Shown: positions 50,301-55,474, counted from the first letter of the stretch. The stretch is 64,000 nucleotides of DNA from Gibbula magus (GCA_936450465.1 OW388294.1:69970075-70034074), one strand, 5' to 3'. Notes: generated by a model from the letters alone, not told the origin. A program made the numbers and translations.

Positions 50301-53300
50301 GTGGAAGCAGCTGGGCGGTCTCCCTCTCACGATCTCCGACCTGACGGAGGAGGATAAGGACTTTGTACCAGGTGTGTAGCTTCTATCAGTCTATACTTCA
50401 AGGACTAAATGCCAAATAGGTGTATTATGAATTGATGAAAGATTAACAAAGTTTACAACATATTGTCTTCATGTCACCATTTCCTCGTCCTCGTGCAGGT
50501 CTGATGTGTATCAAGGAGATGGACGAGGAGACGCTCCACATCAACGAGATGCCGTTCAGTATCCCGAGTGCGACCGGCCAGGAGATCCAGCTCTCCTCCA
50601 AGTACACACGCATCACTCCGGAGAATAGAGCCGACTACATCAAGCTCGCCATGAACTACAGGTACACTGTTAGACTGACATTTAGTCTCAGAGATATTTG
50701 TTTTCTTACCAAAAACATTTTACAAACATTTCAAATATTTATACAAAATGGAGCTCTCAAGGTACCTTAATTTCTGAGCTGAGTAATCTAGACTTGCTAT
50801 GATTTTCTAGACTGGGCTGAATTGAATATTTTGTTCCAGGGTCTGGATGACAGACTAGTACACTGTGTATCCTCAATTTTGAGCTCATCATGTCCGAAAA
50901 CTTTTCACATTTTCGACTTCTTCCCCAGGACCGCTTTACCCCCAAAGCTGAAATTTTGTGGGGAGGTATCTTTCACCTACGGGATTAAAGTTTGTTCATT
51001 TGGTCCTTACCCCCCTGAAATATGTGTGTGGCAGGACTTATGAGTCAAACCTTTTGACAACTTCTTCTCCAAAACCAGTTGACACAGATAGTTGAAATTT
51101 TGATAATAACATCTTTGTTATATCAAGGCTTAAATTTGTTCATTTTGTTTTGAACTTAAAACTAATGGTAATAAATCATGAAAGTACTGATCAGCTACAG
51201 AGTCCATGACTTTGTTTTTATGGTTAATTAGGAGATAAACAACAAGTGTTAGTAACATTTTGATTGTCATGAGTAATTTTATTTTGACCCATGTAGGCAG
51301 AGGTTTCAAAAGTAAAATTGCCATAATAGTTTGGCCAAGAAACATTAAACTTGTTTATGCAGCCAACTGCACTGTTAATGGTATGTTTCTGTGTTTCAGA
51401 CTGCATGAGTTTGAGCAACAAGTCAAGTGGGTGAGGGAGGGCATGAGCAAAGTGATACCGGTACCGCTACTCTCCCTCTTCACCGGGTTCGAACTCGAGA
51501 CTATGGTGAGTGTTAGCTGGCAAACCAGCTGAGGCTTTGTTCTACCTGTATGTCAAATTTATTTGGTATCATACAAAGAGATTTCACATGAATGGTGGGG
51601 GCTATTAGTGAGTTAAGCTCAAAAAAGCTCCTAGCAGCCATTTTAGTCTGAACACCTTAACCCTTACGTTGCGTATATATATTTTACCAATTTTAGCTCC
51701 TGTGGCGGAATTTACAGGCTCGCAGCTCGCAGCAGGAGTTTGGGCTTCGGCTCTAACTAGCTCAGCTGGCGGAATTTCCGGTACCGTTTCTACAAAATAC
51801 ACCGCATCTACATGGCGAATAAGGACTTTATACGGGCGTTCAATACAAATTCAAGTAGCGACACCCGTACACAAATAGCTAATTCACACCCGAAACTTTG
51901 AATGAATTTTCTATGGTTTTTTTCGTTTTTATTCTATTACCTTTGAAAGATTGTCTTTAATTCGGGCCTCGTAACACCATAAATACGAAACCAAAAAAAT
52001 CCATTTATATACGGAATTGAAGACAAGATGTCTAGCTTCACAATGATATAAAACTTATTAGAATGCGACCTTTGTTTATAATTCTATAGCTTTGTAAAGT
52101 TTGTCTTTATTTCCACCTATCAAATCGTAAATACTTACAACATGTATGCGGCATTGCGAACGGTCGTTCATCGCACTTTTCCAAGAAATCATAATCTCGA
52201 ACTAGTTGACAAATAAGCACATGTCAACCCAAAGATGGTTATGTTGTTTGACCTTTCAAATAAAAGCAAACCTCGAACCATAACTGATGAAAATATGTTC
52301 ATTAGTTTGTGTGCCGTTTGGTTTCACATGCCTCTCAGAAAGGTAAAATTGTATCTTTATTTCTGTGAATAAATATGCGCATTTTATATAGAATAAAAGA
52401 TTATTCTTTTCGGTTTATTGTTATATAAAAAATATGAAAATGCATTCAGTATTTTAGCCGTGATAAATGTGAGAGAAGTTGTGAAAATCGCCGATTGTTA
52501 AAGGGATTGTCGAAGTGTGCACATGACCTTTTCCACGGCGCTTTCTGTGTCTTTATTACTTTTTTGACATTTGCTAATTTTATATGGAATGTAGTCCATT
52601 CTTTCCCCTTTATTTTGTTGTATTCTTTTTTGAAAACAAACAATTCGCTCACATGATATGAAGTGCGGGAGTAAGGCGAGTTACCGATTTTTTTCCCGTC
52701 TCGCGAGATGCAAGGCAGATAGCAGGTACGGGCGAGGCAAACCCGAGGCAATGCAAACACATGGGTGAAAATAGCCTCAAGCGTAATTAGGCTTCGGGGG
52801 CTAAGCCCGATAAAATTGGCCTTTTGTAAAGCTAATTATTGATGCGTTACGGGTCAACAATGCACATGCAAATTGGTGTGAATTTTGCTTGACATTCCGA
52901 CCAGACACTGAACAAAGCTTCATTCTCATGTTGGGCCGCGGAGCGTAAATACAGCCATTCTCATGGAGCGGCTCACGGACACAAATGACTCGTGACCCGT
53001 TGCCAGGGCAAGTAAAGTAGTGAGACAGCTGTGAATTATTCTAAGTCTCCTATCCGGGATCCGTATACAGGCACCTCGGAATCGCTTATAGCCCGCCCGG
53101 ATAATTCCGGGATTCGCATGTTAAGGGTTAATAATTCAAGGATTCGAAATCGATTTGCGTCTTAACCGTAACAATTCGTTTTAGAACTCTATTGATTGAG
53201 GAGGATTGTTTTGCAACTGGTAACATTTCTTTTCCATTTCGTGAGATCCCTCTATTTCCATTAGAAAATGTGCTACAGCCCCTTTAAATCATCTTCCAGG

Positions 53301-54348
53301 TATGTGGCAGTCCAGACATTCCTCTGAACCTATTGAAGTCTGTAGCGACGTACAAGGGTATAGACGCGACGGCACCGCTGATCCAGTGGTTCTGGGACGT
53401 CATGGAGGAATTCACTAACGCAGAGAGGTCGCTGTTCCTGCGCTTTGTCTGGGGTCGCACACGTCTCCCTCGCACGATTGCTGACTTCCGGGGAAGGGAC
53501 TTTGTGTTACAGGTACGTTATTCAAATACTATAGGTAACCCTGAGATTTACTGCTGCAGATATTGAGCTAAATATTGATGTTTCAAATATCCATTCTAAA
53601 AATGAAAGAAAATAGCTTGTTTTTCTAACATTGGCCCTTAATTTACCTGTGGATCCCAGAGTATAAAGATGTAAGCCTCTTTATAGCCAGTCCATTGATT
53701 TTCCACTTGTTAATATGTAGTCATTCCTGAAGATCAGCAACAGCAAAAGTGTAGATTTATCAAGTATTATTTCTTCAAATATTTTCTTTCAAAGATGACT
53801 TTATTCAGTCACTATCTCAAAGAAAGTTTGACATCTGAAATCTGAATAACATGCAGTCTACAACATTGAATCAAATAATACAACAATCGATCCAGTATAG
53901 CAGGTCATTTCTTCCAAGGGTTAAACTGTCCCCCGAGAAAAACTTCCTCGGTCAAAGTTTCCCGCGGAAAGGTTTGTCCGAGAATTTTTTACCCTTGGAA
54001 AATTTGGGTCATGGTCAAAGTTTCCCCCACCCCTAGCCTCGATGAATTCTGAATAATGATCTCTTCCCACAGGTGTTGGACAAATACAATCCACCGGACC
54101 ACTTCCTCCCCGAGAGCTACACATGCTTCTTCCTGCTGAAGATGCCACGCTACTCATGTAAGTCCGTGCTACGGGAGAAACTCAAGTATGCAGTCCACTT
54201 CTGTAAATCCATTGACACTGACGACTACGCTCGAGTGGCTCTAACCGGCGACGTCATGGTCGATGACACGCCTGAAGCGAGTGATGTCACTGATGACATC
54301 GACAGCGGGGAGAGTGAAGGGGAAATCGTTGATTCAGATGCAAGTTAA
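1..54348 (+). CDS. HERC2: HERC2 E3 ubiquitin ligase, 53 exons, 5' partial
   Basis: Giant HECT-type ubiquitin ligase; in animals HERC2 acts in DNA damage signalling, centrosome and protein quality control by transferring ubiquitin from E2 to substrates. The spliced frame has 9,483 nt (3,160 codons plus TAA), beginning inside an exon at the window start and ending at 54346-54348. Human HERC2 is about 4,830 residues, so roughly the first 1,700 residues (RLD1, cytochrome b5-like domain) lie upstream. Domains in the visible part, by residue: MIB/HERC2 about 155-217, UBA about 774-820, CPH region about 865-1035, ZZ 1036-1082, DOC about 1082-1240, RLD2 about 1286-1653, RLD3 about 2277-2645, HECT about 2780-3160 with the active Cys at 3087. 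All exon phases fit together and no coding lesion was seen. Exon edges were placed by eye from GT-AG signals and family similarity, so a few may be off by some bases. Confidence 0.96.
908..1055. repeat. Imperfect triple repeat in intron 2
   Basis: Three diverged copies of a unit of about 50-60 bp, each with TTTTCATGAC followed by a CATGTAT stretch; the first two continue into TAACTTCTAGA. The array ends about 15 bp before the exon 3 acceptor. Confidence 0.55.
2416..2568. repeat. DIRS element A inverted terminal repeat, left
   Basis: Matches the reverse complement of 7206-7360 with few differences, e.g. TGACCCCTGATCATGTGACC and TCATGTGATCATCCATGCCG. Outside this, 2371-2415 is a left-only end containing its own small inverted repeat (CCCATCCA / TGGATGGG). 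The near identity of the two repeats argues for a fairly recent insertion. Confidence 0.9.
2671..2791. repeat. DIRS element A internal complementary region
   Basis: First part (to about 2752) is the reverse complement of the extreme left end of the element; second part (from about 2750, CATTATTTCCCATAAGCC) is the reverse complement of the extreme right end. The two parts meet at a shared ATT. In DIRS elements this region guides joining of the termini into a circle. It lies just inside the 3' terminal repeat, as usual for the group. Confidence 0.9.
2867..3925 (-). CDS. Tyrosine recombinase of DIRS element A
   Basis: Intact 352-codon frame for a DIRS-type tyrosine recombinase (lambda integrase fold) that integrates the circular DNA intermediate. 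The first catalytic Arg is in TTAPRAQTL, the HxxR box is [11 protein letters not shown], followed by the ADWSSSKNF segment and the nucleophile region FYRFYF. An N-terminal SAM-like DNA-binding part ([20 protein letters not shown]) precedes it. The frame overlaps the 3' end of the RT gene in another frame, common in DIRS elements. The start could lie further upstream or depend on the RT frame. Confidence 0.9.
   Translation of the reverse strand: MFDFSSHQATPAQEPPHLASQWFGTSHGKINDFDRDNCIRKSLQDHGLSSGIIKIITGSWRPGTRKQYDLAWRRFCIWCGERGFSPFHTTEIMLLGYLHDLFTQGKLYSVINTHKCVILQTLKLLGNNWCDQLIFVPRFMRGLLNLIPSKPRYKFTWDVSVVINFLKNFDDMVNLSLRLLTYKVVALIALTTAPRAQTLVNMCLSNMKVCESKVVFSFDTLLKTSQQGKAYLLEVSDEGLCPMHFLLHYIERTKSVRKSDNLLISYKTFDSVSTSTVARWLKEVLRLSGVNSEFKAHSFRGAAASAAMTAGCSLADILKTADWSSSKNFYRFYFREVKAVTFPQAVLCRDLE
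3649..5667 (-). CDS. Reverse transcriptase/RNase H of DIRS element A
   Basis: 672-codon frame. RT motifs: [50 protein letters not shown] and the catalytic [10 protein letters not shown]. RNase H follows with [26 protein letters not shown] and [13 protein letters not shown]. The DIRS-typical tail [20 protein letters not shown] is present. The ADxxSR box expected between PGSLN and EWKL in related elements is not visible, suggesting a small in-frame deletion that would remove the last RNase H acidic residue. The ATG chosen is the first in the frame; translation may instead enter from gag. Confidence 0.9.
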   Translation of the reverse strand: MSSVAGTKSHFFQWSKFTSDAWVLSSVQGYAIEFDSWPYQTKVPNQVSFSAEKHTIVTEEIDELLRKGAVVPTVNEPDQYISNIFLVPKPNGSFRPIINLRYLNEFVTYEHFKQESFSSVLDLIQEGDFFTSLDMKDAYFTIPIHVDFQKYLKFSWDGQLYKFVVLPFGLSSAPRVFTKILKPVFALFRQQSIRSAYYLDDALIADQNKEVCRNKFQVVVKNLAKLGFQVNWEKSQSVPMQRIRFLGFIVDSNLFKVFLPEDKVDKIKNMASELLGREAVVVRELASFIGLTINAFQAMDKAQLHYRVLEREKLRGLSSGLVCNVFDPFENTISLSASAKAELRWWFCNVVKENGKPIRREPASSTIQTDASTLGWGAFNVSSSQHSSGRWLEGETGHINYLELLAIGKALKAFYNTTSNTHVLVQSDNNTACSYINSFGGMTSRRIDELAKDIWAWCFDRQIFITAQYLPGSLNFSDSTEWKLKSEIFTRIACMSFQPDIDLFASSLNFQVPRFVSWFPQPGCYGVDALSLSWASFHPYIFPPFCLLNKVLNKILQDKVETALLIIPYWPSQMWFPQLLECLISLPIRLPRHRNLLTLPHSGLEHPMGRSMTLIATTVSGNHSRTMAFHQELSRSSQVHGDPAHGNSMTWHGGGSVFGVVRGVSVPFIRLR
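5688..6954 (-). pseudogene. Gag-like gene of DIRS element A, frameshifted
   Basis: Starts at ATG 6954 ([16 protein letters not shown]) and runs in one frame to about 6530, where it passes out of frame; the neighbouring frame continues from about 6536 ([11 protein letters not shown]) to 5688. The C-terminal part is Arg/Gly-rich ([24 protein letters not shown]), fitting nucleic acid binding. DIRS gag proteins are poorly conserved, so the call rests on position and composition. The two frames read the same bases around 6469-6536, placing a small indel near 6530. Confidence 0.75.
7206..7360. repeat. DIRS element A inverted terminal repeat, right
   Basis: Reverse complement of the left repeat. 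The outer 30 bp differ from the left copy (AAGCCGAAGGCTTATGGG versus the left GGAATAAGCCGGAGGCTGAG read in reverse). On the coding strand this is the upstream end, so any promoter should lie here. Confidence 0.9.
7804..11658 (+). CDS. HERC2: HERC2 exons 6-11, central helical region
   Basis: Exons at 7804-7994, 8609-8759, 9207-9409, 9893-10117, 10572-10755 and 11390-11658. They encode mostly helical segments between the MIB and UBA domains, for example [19 protein letters not shown] and [20 protein letters not shown], plus a small beta-rich stretch in exon 9 ([27 protein letters not shown]). No named catalytic domain; the family uses this region as scaffold. Phase is consistent (ends 0, 1, 0, 0, 1, 0). 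Acceptors are typical (CCCCAG, CTCCAG, CCCCAG). Confidence 0.92.
8876..9000 (+). repeat. Decayed SINE fragment
   Basis: Diverged match to the body of the full SINE at 40828-41140: GAACTGTT, AATTCAGTGCA, CAGGTTTCAC(C/A)GCAAT, GCATA and CTGCCAT occur in the same order and spacing. No tRNA-like head, tail or target duplication remains, so this is an old copy. Confidence 0.6.
10756..11389. other. Intron 10, old internal duplication
   Basis: 634 bp AT-rich intron. About 11025-11110 and 11215-11300 share a diverged block (GATATAG, then AACTCTTT, CTCTTGA, ACATGACA), which looks like an old tandem duplication. No recognisable mobile element. Confidence 0.35.
12053..12827 (+). CDS. HERC2: HERC2 exons 12-13, UBA domain
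   Basis: Exons at 12053-12335 and 12637-12827. A Ser/Asp-rich and then Pro-rich low-complexity linker leads into a ubiquitin-associated domain: [19 protein letters not shown] with the diagnostic MGF loop, completed across the intron by [17 protein letters not shown] domains bind ubiquitin. The segment ends in an acidic tail rich in Asp and Ser ([18 protein letters not shown]), a likely phosphorylation target by composition only. Confidence 0.93.
13244..14500 (+). CDS. HERC2: HERC2 exons 14-17, CPH region
   Basis: Exons at 13244-13426, 13646-13763, 14020-14130 and 14392-14500. This is the CPH domain region shared by HERC2, CUL7 and PARC; in those proteins it binds the p53 tetramerisation domain. 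Visible family segments: [38 protein letters not shown] and [11 protein letters not shown] followed by [12 protein letters not shown]. Function in this species is inferred. Exon 17 ends in phase 2, which fits the ZZ exon 2.3 kb further on. Confidence 0.9.
14570..15506. mobile_element. hAT-type DNA transposon remnant with BED-finger piece
   Basis: 937 bp element with terminal inverted repeats (C)AGTGTTGCATCTAGG and flanking 8 bp duplications GTGTAGAT (14562-14569 and 15507-15514). CAGTGTTGC-like ends and 8 bp duplications are hallmarks of hAT elements. On the plus strand, 15240-15400 encodes [17 protein letters not shown] followed, in another frame, by [15 protein letters not shown], resembling the N-terminal zinc finger of ZBED/hAT transposases. 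The catalytic core is missing, so this is an internally deleted, non-autonomous copy. Confidence 0.8.
15738..16665. mobile_element. ATCCCCCGCC-ended element with 167 bp tandem repeats
   Basis: Both ends are ATCCCCCGCCGC in inverted orientation. The left end forms a strong hairpin (CCCCCGCCGCGC / GCGCGAAGCGGGGG), then (GTCC)n, then about five copies of a 167 bp unit with GGTGACCTTGACATTATT at 16041, 16208, 16375 and 16542. No protein-coding capacity. Same termini as 43931-46702, so both belong to one non-autonomous superfamily of uncertain class. Confidence 0.75.
16786..16922 (+). CDS. HERC2: HERC2 exon 18, ZZ-type zinc finger
   Basis: A single exon encodes almost the whole ZZ zinc finger: [16 protein letters not shown] and a final HKH supply the usual Cys/His ligands for two zinc ions. 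In vertebrate HERC2 the ZZ domain binds SUMO and histone-like N termini. The preceding 2.3 kb intron carries a hAT element (14570-15506) and an ATCCCCCGCC element (15738-16665). Confidence 0.95.
17245..19320 (+). CDS. HERC2: HERC2 exons 19-21, DOC/APC10 domain
   Basis: Exons at 17245-17435, 17637-17834 and 19181-19462 (the last also starts RLD2). The DOC domain is a beta jelly roll found in APC10, where it helps recruit substrates. Visible: [55 protein letters not shown] and [17 protein letters not shown], the last being a highly conserved HERC2 segment. An acidic linker follows before the first propeller blade. Confidence 0.94.
18017..18463. mobile_element. Palindromic inverted-repeat element (MITE-like)
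   Basis: 447 bp with long imperfect terminal inverted repeats of about 70 bp: CAGTCTGATTAAAATCG at the left, its reverse complement at the right, and a shared inner block CTACCGGGATACGAAC. Flanks are TTTTAA-like on both sides, so a TTAA-type target is possible but not clear. No coding capacity. The inner block reads as a Pol III B-box-like sequence (TGTTCGTATCCC) in the other direction. Confidence 0.75.
18489..18560 (-). pseudogene. tRNA-like sequence
   Basis: Reverse strand reads TGTAGCTCAGTTGGTAGAG (A box) and GGTCGGGGTTCGATTCCC (B box) at correct tRNA spacing. The acceptor stem has two mismatches, the anticodon stem has a C-C mismatch and position 33 is C rather than U if the loop is 7 nt (anticodon ATC), so it is probably a tRNA pseudogene or the head of a tRNA-derived SINE, not a working tRNA. 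Confidence 0.6.
19340..30421 (+). CDS. HERC2: HERC2 exons 21-28, second RCC1-like propeller (RLD2)
   Basis: Exons 19181-19462 (3' part), 20117-20198, 20481-20624, 20941-21031, 21279-21456, 28841-29094, 29604-29748 and 30196-30421. Seven-bladed RCC1-like propeller; blades show the repeat signature (Y/F)xWGxxxxGxLG, e.g. [88 protein letters not shown] and [15 protein letters not shown]. Such domains serve as protein interaction platforms. The 7.4 kb intron between exons 25 and 26 is almost filled by DIRS element B. Exon 25 uses a weak donor (CAG/GTCCTT). Confidence 0.95.
19673..19997. mobile_element. Foldback element in intron 21
   Basis: A 23 bp perfect inverted repeat (19673-19695 with 19755-19777) that extends imperfectly into the loop (TTGTATTTAA / TTAAATACAA), followed by a second pair, ATTCATTACTC at 19798-19808 with its complement at 19987-19997. 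Contains TGACGTCA-like CRE sequence (ATGACGTCACGCC). Non-coding; probably a MITE or two joined ones. Confidence 0.55.
21514..21718. repeat. DIRS element B inverted terminal repeat, left
   Basis: About 205 bp, begins AAGGGATCCTCCTTGGGGTA and is matched, essentially identically by eye, by the reverse complement of 27804-28008. The outermost bases (ATTCTTTTTCAG) are left-specific and reappear inverted in the internal complementary region. Confidence 0.92.
22265..24250 (+). CDS. Gag-like protein of DIRS element B
   Basis: 661-codon frame with a Cys-rich N terminus ([20 protein letters not shown], then CKLC), suggesting zinc binding, a Pro/Ser/Thr-rich and acidic middle ([14 protein letters not shown]), a predicted helical part around residues 440-560, and a basic Gly/Lys/Arg-rich tail ([15 protein letters not shown]) typical of nucleic acid binding. 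This matches the DIRS ORF1 pattern. The reading frame is intact and overlaps the RT frame by about 120 bp. The start ATG is the first in frame after the terminal repeat region. Confidence 0.85.
   Translation: MHTPKHSVFDLQSFTECVGCKTRIPPADKHNRCLPCLVEDEHDDTTCKLCIAFTPRAKKERGIDMLFYRNLQKAGQEIKGAIPPSKEKRSKGKGKGKKVHSPPIPSSSSDEVDMEVGSPAAGGSTPPPVLSPQAHLHVPKPKSNTNPNLDAAAITAIIQGQMTGMVGTMMAQLRKELTVVALPDPDVRGSTGTRAGNDLGGTTEPGAGPGKVVAPDAGIRETAPALPRTQVTKAPSSVQGTPVPSTSRGTGNPKATVTGASAPVQSQPRGPAPVGERAPVSSAGFRIPLKRTIRDRASDTGSQLSGSGAGDPEEEDSDYSEEEDEESGRAVSLAELLKETRDRIAIAIPQTLVPVPEQVTEEFRLPGEAFAPSKPPATRLRIIDSLLVEAINPLLSGARTKADLPELNKRYQLGEDGLFDLPVVDECVLTSVTLSGAQAQPSVGKQGRRLPPFLSQAAMLKAEFRAHEDTYRNGAQQLRVAVHGAYLAAMQAKDLAEVQELGTKVSTFQKQLAEVSSYLARDSIRSASSQMMGAVMGMRRLWLATSKYSQSTRLTLQNLPFRLGSTLFPGSQAVVKEAAEQKVAFEDSKVLLEEPAPQEKRVRPSPLDGLYPTPGGSGQASWNGPMGNKKRFKGKGKKGHFRGGQKGQRNFRNRGKQNKQT
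24127..26364 (+). pseudogene. RT/RNase H of DIRS element B, one in-frame stop
   Basis: RT motifs: [52 protein letters not shown] and catalytic [10 protein letters not shown]. RNase [41 protein letters not shown] and the final VRADALSR box. A TAG at 25852-25854 stops the frame just before the conserved [18 protein letters not shown] tail, which continues in the same frame to 26364. The stop may be a mutation, or could be read through; the enzyme domains themselves are complete. Confidence 0.88.
26169..27247 (+). pseudogene. Tyrosine recombinase of DIRS element B, frameshifted
   Basis: N-terminal DNA-binding part ([39 protein letters not shown]) and catalytic core: first Arg in [14 protein letters not shown], HxxR box in [14 protein letters not shown], then [14 protein letters not shown] containing the likely Tyr. 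The frame shifts near 26938-26941 in a short T run: the upstream part ends at 27005 out of frame, the downstream part is read to the stop at 27245-27247. A one-base loss explains it. The region overlaps the tail of the RT gene. Confidence 0.86.
27248..27670. other. Non-coding 3' part of DIRS element B
   Basis: Follows the recombinase gene and precedes the internal complementary region. It contains a long G run (about 27455-27470) inside GAAAAAAAGAGGGG, which may be prone to polymerase slippage and assembly error. Confidence 0.5.
27671..27767. repeat. DIRS element B internal complementary region
   Basis: Left half (TTATGCTATATGTACCCCAA to GAAAAAGAAT) is the reverse complement of the left end; right half (TCGAACCAACCTGCAGAGGT to GGGGTAC) is that of the right end. 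It directly precedes the right terminal repeat and reveals the element boundaries to within a few bases. Confidence 0.9.
27804..28008. repeat. DIRS element B inverted terminal repeat, right
   Basis: Reverse complement of the left terminal repeat. It is followed by a right-specific end (CAAAGAATCTGCAACCTCTG to about 28041) that is also represented, inverted, in the internal complementary region. Confidence 0.92.
28060..28122 (+). mobile_element. Truncated SINE tail with target duplication
   Basis: About 63 bp (CGCCGCTAATGGCTGCAATA to (ACTC)n) flanked by 13 bp direct repeats TTGATGCGACTTC at 28047-28059 and 28123-28135. A 5'-truncated copy made by target-primed reverse transcription, inserted a few bases outside the right end of DIRS element B. 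Confidence 0.85.
28369..28690. mobile_element. Foldback element in intron 25
   Basis: Strong imperfect hairpin at 28369-28471 with arms of about 43 bp (GTGCTTTATCGTTGAATAAA and its near complement) around the loop GAAGGGCGCAGCCCT. Downstream sequence repeats parts of the arm (GTTTTATTGTCTCATAAAGC at 28651-28672) and contains ATGACGTCAT, as in the foldback at 19673-19997, hinting at a related MITE family. Confidence 0.5.
28763..28811 (+). repeat. Decayed SINE tail near exon 26
   Basis: GAAATATTGCCCAAGCAGTG followed by TTAAATAATAACTCACTCAC is a diverged copy of the tail at 28060-28122, ending about 30 bp before the exon 26 acceptor. Confidence 0.6.
29240..29425. repeat. AATTCAACTTTGTA tandem repeat
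   Basis: About 12 imperfect copies of a 13-15 bp unit (AATTCAACTTTGTAA, with a variant AATTCATTTTTGTAA) in the intron after exon 26. Confidence 0.8.
30903..40021 (+). CDS. HERC2: HERC2 exons 29-37, linker between propellers
   Basis: Exons 30903-31074, 31299-31491, 31950-32249, 32581-32734, 33215-33322, 33593-33883, 35496-35638, 35986-36111 and 39750-40021. Most are strongly conserved though without a named catalytic role: [82 protein letters not shown] and [16 protein letters not shown]. Exons 30-31 are the least conserved part. Two of the introns (after exon 34 and exon 36) begin with large minisatellites that overlap or closely follow the splice donor. Confidence 0.93.
32949..33031. repeat. 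15 bp perfect inverted repeat
   Basis: TCATAGAGCGCTTGA at 32949-32963 and its exact reverse complement at 33017-33031, with a 53 nt AT-rich spacer. Could form a cruciform or RNA hairpin in the intron before exon 33; may be a MITE core. Confidence 0.6.
33868..34675 (+). repeat. 37 bp minisatellite overlapping the exon 34 donor
   Basis: About 21 copies of a 37 bp unit beginning with the real exon end: CTTAGTTCGTTGG/GTGAGT, where the slash is the exon 34 splice donor. Units differ at GAGG/GTGG and at TGTG/CTCG. Each carries the sequence GGGTGAGT, so the intron starts with an array of donor look-alikes. Confidence 0.92.
34676..35495. other. Intron 34, unclassified AT-rich part
   Basis: About 820 bp of AT-rich sequence between the minisatellite and exon 35. 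No reading frame, terminal repeats or recognisable element seen. Confidence 0.4.
36137..39324. repeat. 54 bp minisatellite, about 59 copies, in intron 36
   Basis: Unit CACTCAGAGCTACAGGTACA... of 54 bp starting 25 bp after the exon 36 donor. Every unit has a pyrimidine-rich tract ending in CAG, then AGCTACAG, then GTACAAG (acceptor-like and donor-like), and CTTACCTG, which reads CAGGTAAG on the other strand. Two frames lack stops because 54 is a multiple of 3. Variant units (CGTCAGAGC at 36785 and 38189) are 1,404 bp apart, i.e. 26 units, showing a higher-order duplication; shorter 6-unit (324 bp) periods also occur. Confidence 0.95.
40452..47560 (+). CDS. HERC2: HERC2 exons 38-45, third RCC1-like propeller (RLD3)
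   Basis: Exons 40452-40650, 41368-41582, 42046-42223, 42477-42600, 42918-43047, 43411-43550, 46777-46872 and 47483-47775 (the last runs into the linker before HECT). Blade signatures: [91 protein letters not shown] and [15 protein letters not shown]. Exons 41-43 split blades at places matching RLD2 exons 26-27, in line with propeller duplication in the family. The intron after exon 38 holds a full SINE; the one after exon 43 holds a 2.8 kb tandem-repeat element. Confidence 0.95.
40828..41140 (+). mobile_element. Full-length tRNA-derived SINE
   Basis: 313 bp with Pol III A box (TAGCGCAGTGGTTAGCGCG) and B box (GGTTCGAATCC) in a tRNA-like head, an unrelated body, and a 3' end GGCGTTAAAC plus (ACTC)n. 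Flanked by perfect 14 bp duplications TCCGAACATCTGGA at 40814-40827 and 41141-41154. Intact promoter and perfect duplications point to a recent insertion, moved in trans by a LINE recognising the tail. Confidence 0.93.
43931..46702. mobile_element. ATCCCCCGCC-ended element with 152 bp tandem array
   Basis: 2,772 bp filling most of intron 43. Ends are ATCCCCCGCC in inverted orientation; the left end folds (CCCCCGCCAACATAGTTTGG), followed by (GTCC)n and about 16-17 copies of a 152 bp unit (period clear at 45387, 45539, 45691, 45843, 45995, 46147, 46299). Neighbouring units alternate between two types. After the array, 46510-46690 carries GGCCCGATGGGCTTATGG, also found inverted at 60573-60595. 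The 63-codon frames on the minus strand are one per unit and are not genes. Confidence 0.82.
47561..54348 (+). CDS. HERC2: HERC2 exons 45-53, C-terminal HECT domain
   Basis: Exons 47483-47775 (3' part), 48288-48371, 49031-49172, 49711-49905, 50237-50371, 50499-50661, 51400-51505, 53300-53512 and 54073-54348. HECT ligases take ubiquitin from E2 onto a cysteine. Visible N-lobe pieces: [60 protein letters not shown]-lobe: [19 protein letters not shown] and [15 protein letters not shown], where the Cys codon 54124-54126 is the expected active site. The protein ends 73 residues later with an acidic tail (about the human spacing). Nothing suggests loss of function. Confidence 0.96.
49377..49440 (+). 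mobile_element. Truncated SINE tail with target duplication
   Basis: Same 5'-truncated tail as 28060-28122 (CGCCGCTAATGGCTGCAATA to (ACTC)n), flanked by 11 bp repeats TTTATCATTAA at 49366-49376 and 49441-49451. Confidence 0.85.
49587..49702. repeat. 11 bp repeat just before the exon 48 acceptor
   Basis: About 10 copies of CTGTAACTCAC (some with TTAC). On the minus strand the unit reads CAGGTGAGTTA, a consensus splice donor. The array ends 8 bp before the exon 48 junction (TCCTCCAG/GTGAGAG) and so occupies the polypyrimidine and branch-point zone. Confidence 0.9.
50860..51130. repeat. Interspersed repeat fragment
   Basis: Shares AAACTTTTC(A/G)CATTTT, CTTCTTC(T/C)CCAG(A/G)ACC and AGCTGAAATTTTGTG with 46560-46622, and a related GCTGAAATTTTATGTACA motif occurs inverted in the tandem block at 59940-60480. 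Looks like part of the same interspersed family. Confidence 0.55.
51661..53127. mobile_element. TTAA-flanked inverted-repeat element
   Basis: 1,467 bp in intron 51, flanked by TTAA on both sides (51657-51660, 53128-53131). Left end CCCTTACGTTGCG, right end (inverted) CCCTTAACATGCG: short terminal repeats beginning with CCC next to a TTAA target, as in piggyBac-type transposons. No transposase gene seen, so non-autonomous if correctly classed. Confidence 0.65.
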
Positions 54349-55474
54349 ACTTATGAAGATGTTGAAGTGATTTTTCTGTTTTTAGGAAAATCGTTGAGAA
54401 ATGAAATATGATGGAAATCACACAGAGAGGTGTGAATAGTGAGATTACAACATGGGCACTCGTCATGTTCGAGTTTCAACTTTTCATGGAGGTATAGTCC
54501 CATAATGCTGCCAAGCTTTGTCAAGACTGCTTGAAAAACTTGATTTTAATGATTCTAAGACTAGCATAAACTGTGGCAATGTTGCTCTTTATTAAAGTCA
54601 TCACTCAGTCTGATTTCATATGCATCAAAATTCAGACCAGAAATGGTATAATACTAAGCCAAGCCCACCTGTTTATTTTACAAAGAAGCTGAGTCGAAGG
54701 AGATGTTGTATCAGCACTCTGCTTGATTTAAGAGCTGTATCCCGTGATGATATAACACCCTTCCAAGACCATGTAATCATTGTGACTGCAATACATATCA
54801 ATAATAGAAGAATGATAAGAAAAAATTGATGTTGACATGCCTGATGACACTGCTTCTCCTTGCTAAGATCATAGCTAATTTTGTGTAAAATTTGGGTTCT
54901 GATTTTCAATCATGTTAGACCACTACAAACCACAAACTGTAGATAAAGATGAAATCATGGTATATGGTGAGTGTTAGACTATGATGATGACATCGTGTAA
55001 CCACGACTACTTGAATTACGTGTATGCATAATGAAGAACATGATGTGTCTATGGTCACAAAGTTGCTTTGTATTTCCTCTTGATCAAGGTGGTGAGAGGG
55101 AGAGAGAAAACAGATTCAATAACATTGTACAAAATTTTATCTGTGACTAAACATGTTTTTATTTTATGCTAAATTATTTCAGTATTTAGTAAAGAATGTA
55201 AATCTAGTCGTAAAAAGGGTATATATCATTTCCTCCTTAATTGTTATCTACACATGAAAAATTTACTTTTGGCATCAAGGAGTAAATTATACTGGGACCT
55301 AGATTTTCAAAGCTCTCTCAGAACTAAGAGTTGTAAATTAATATAAATGAAAGGTATTTATAAGTATCTTAGTACTAAAAGAGTTTAAACATCTGGGCAC
55401 CGGTTACAGAGATGTTGAATTTTGCTCTTCATGATGTTGGTTAGTTTCGCTCATTTTATTCGCTTTGATGCCAT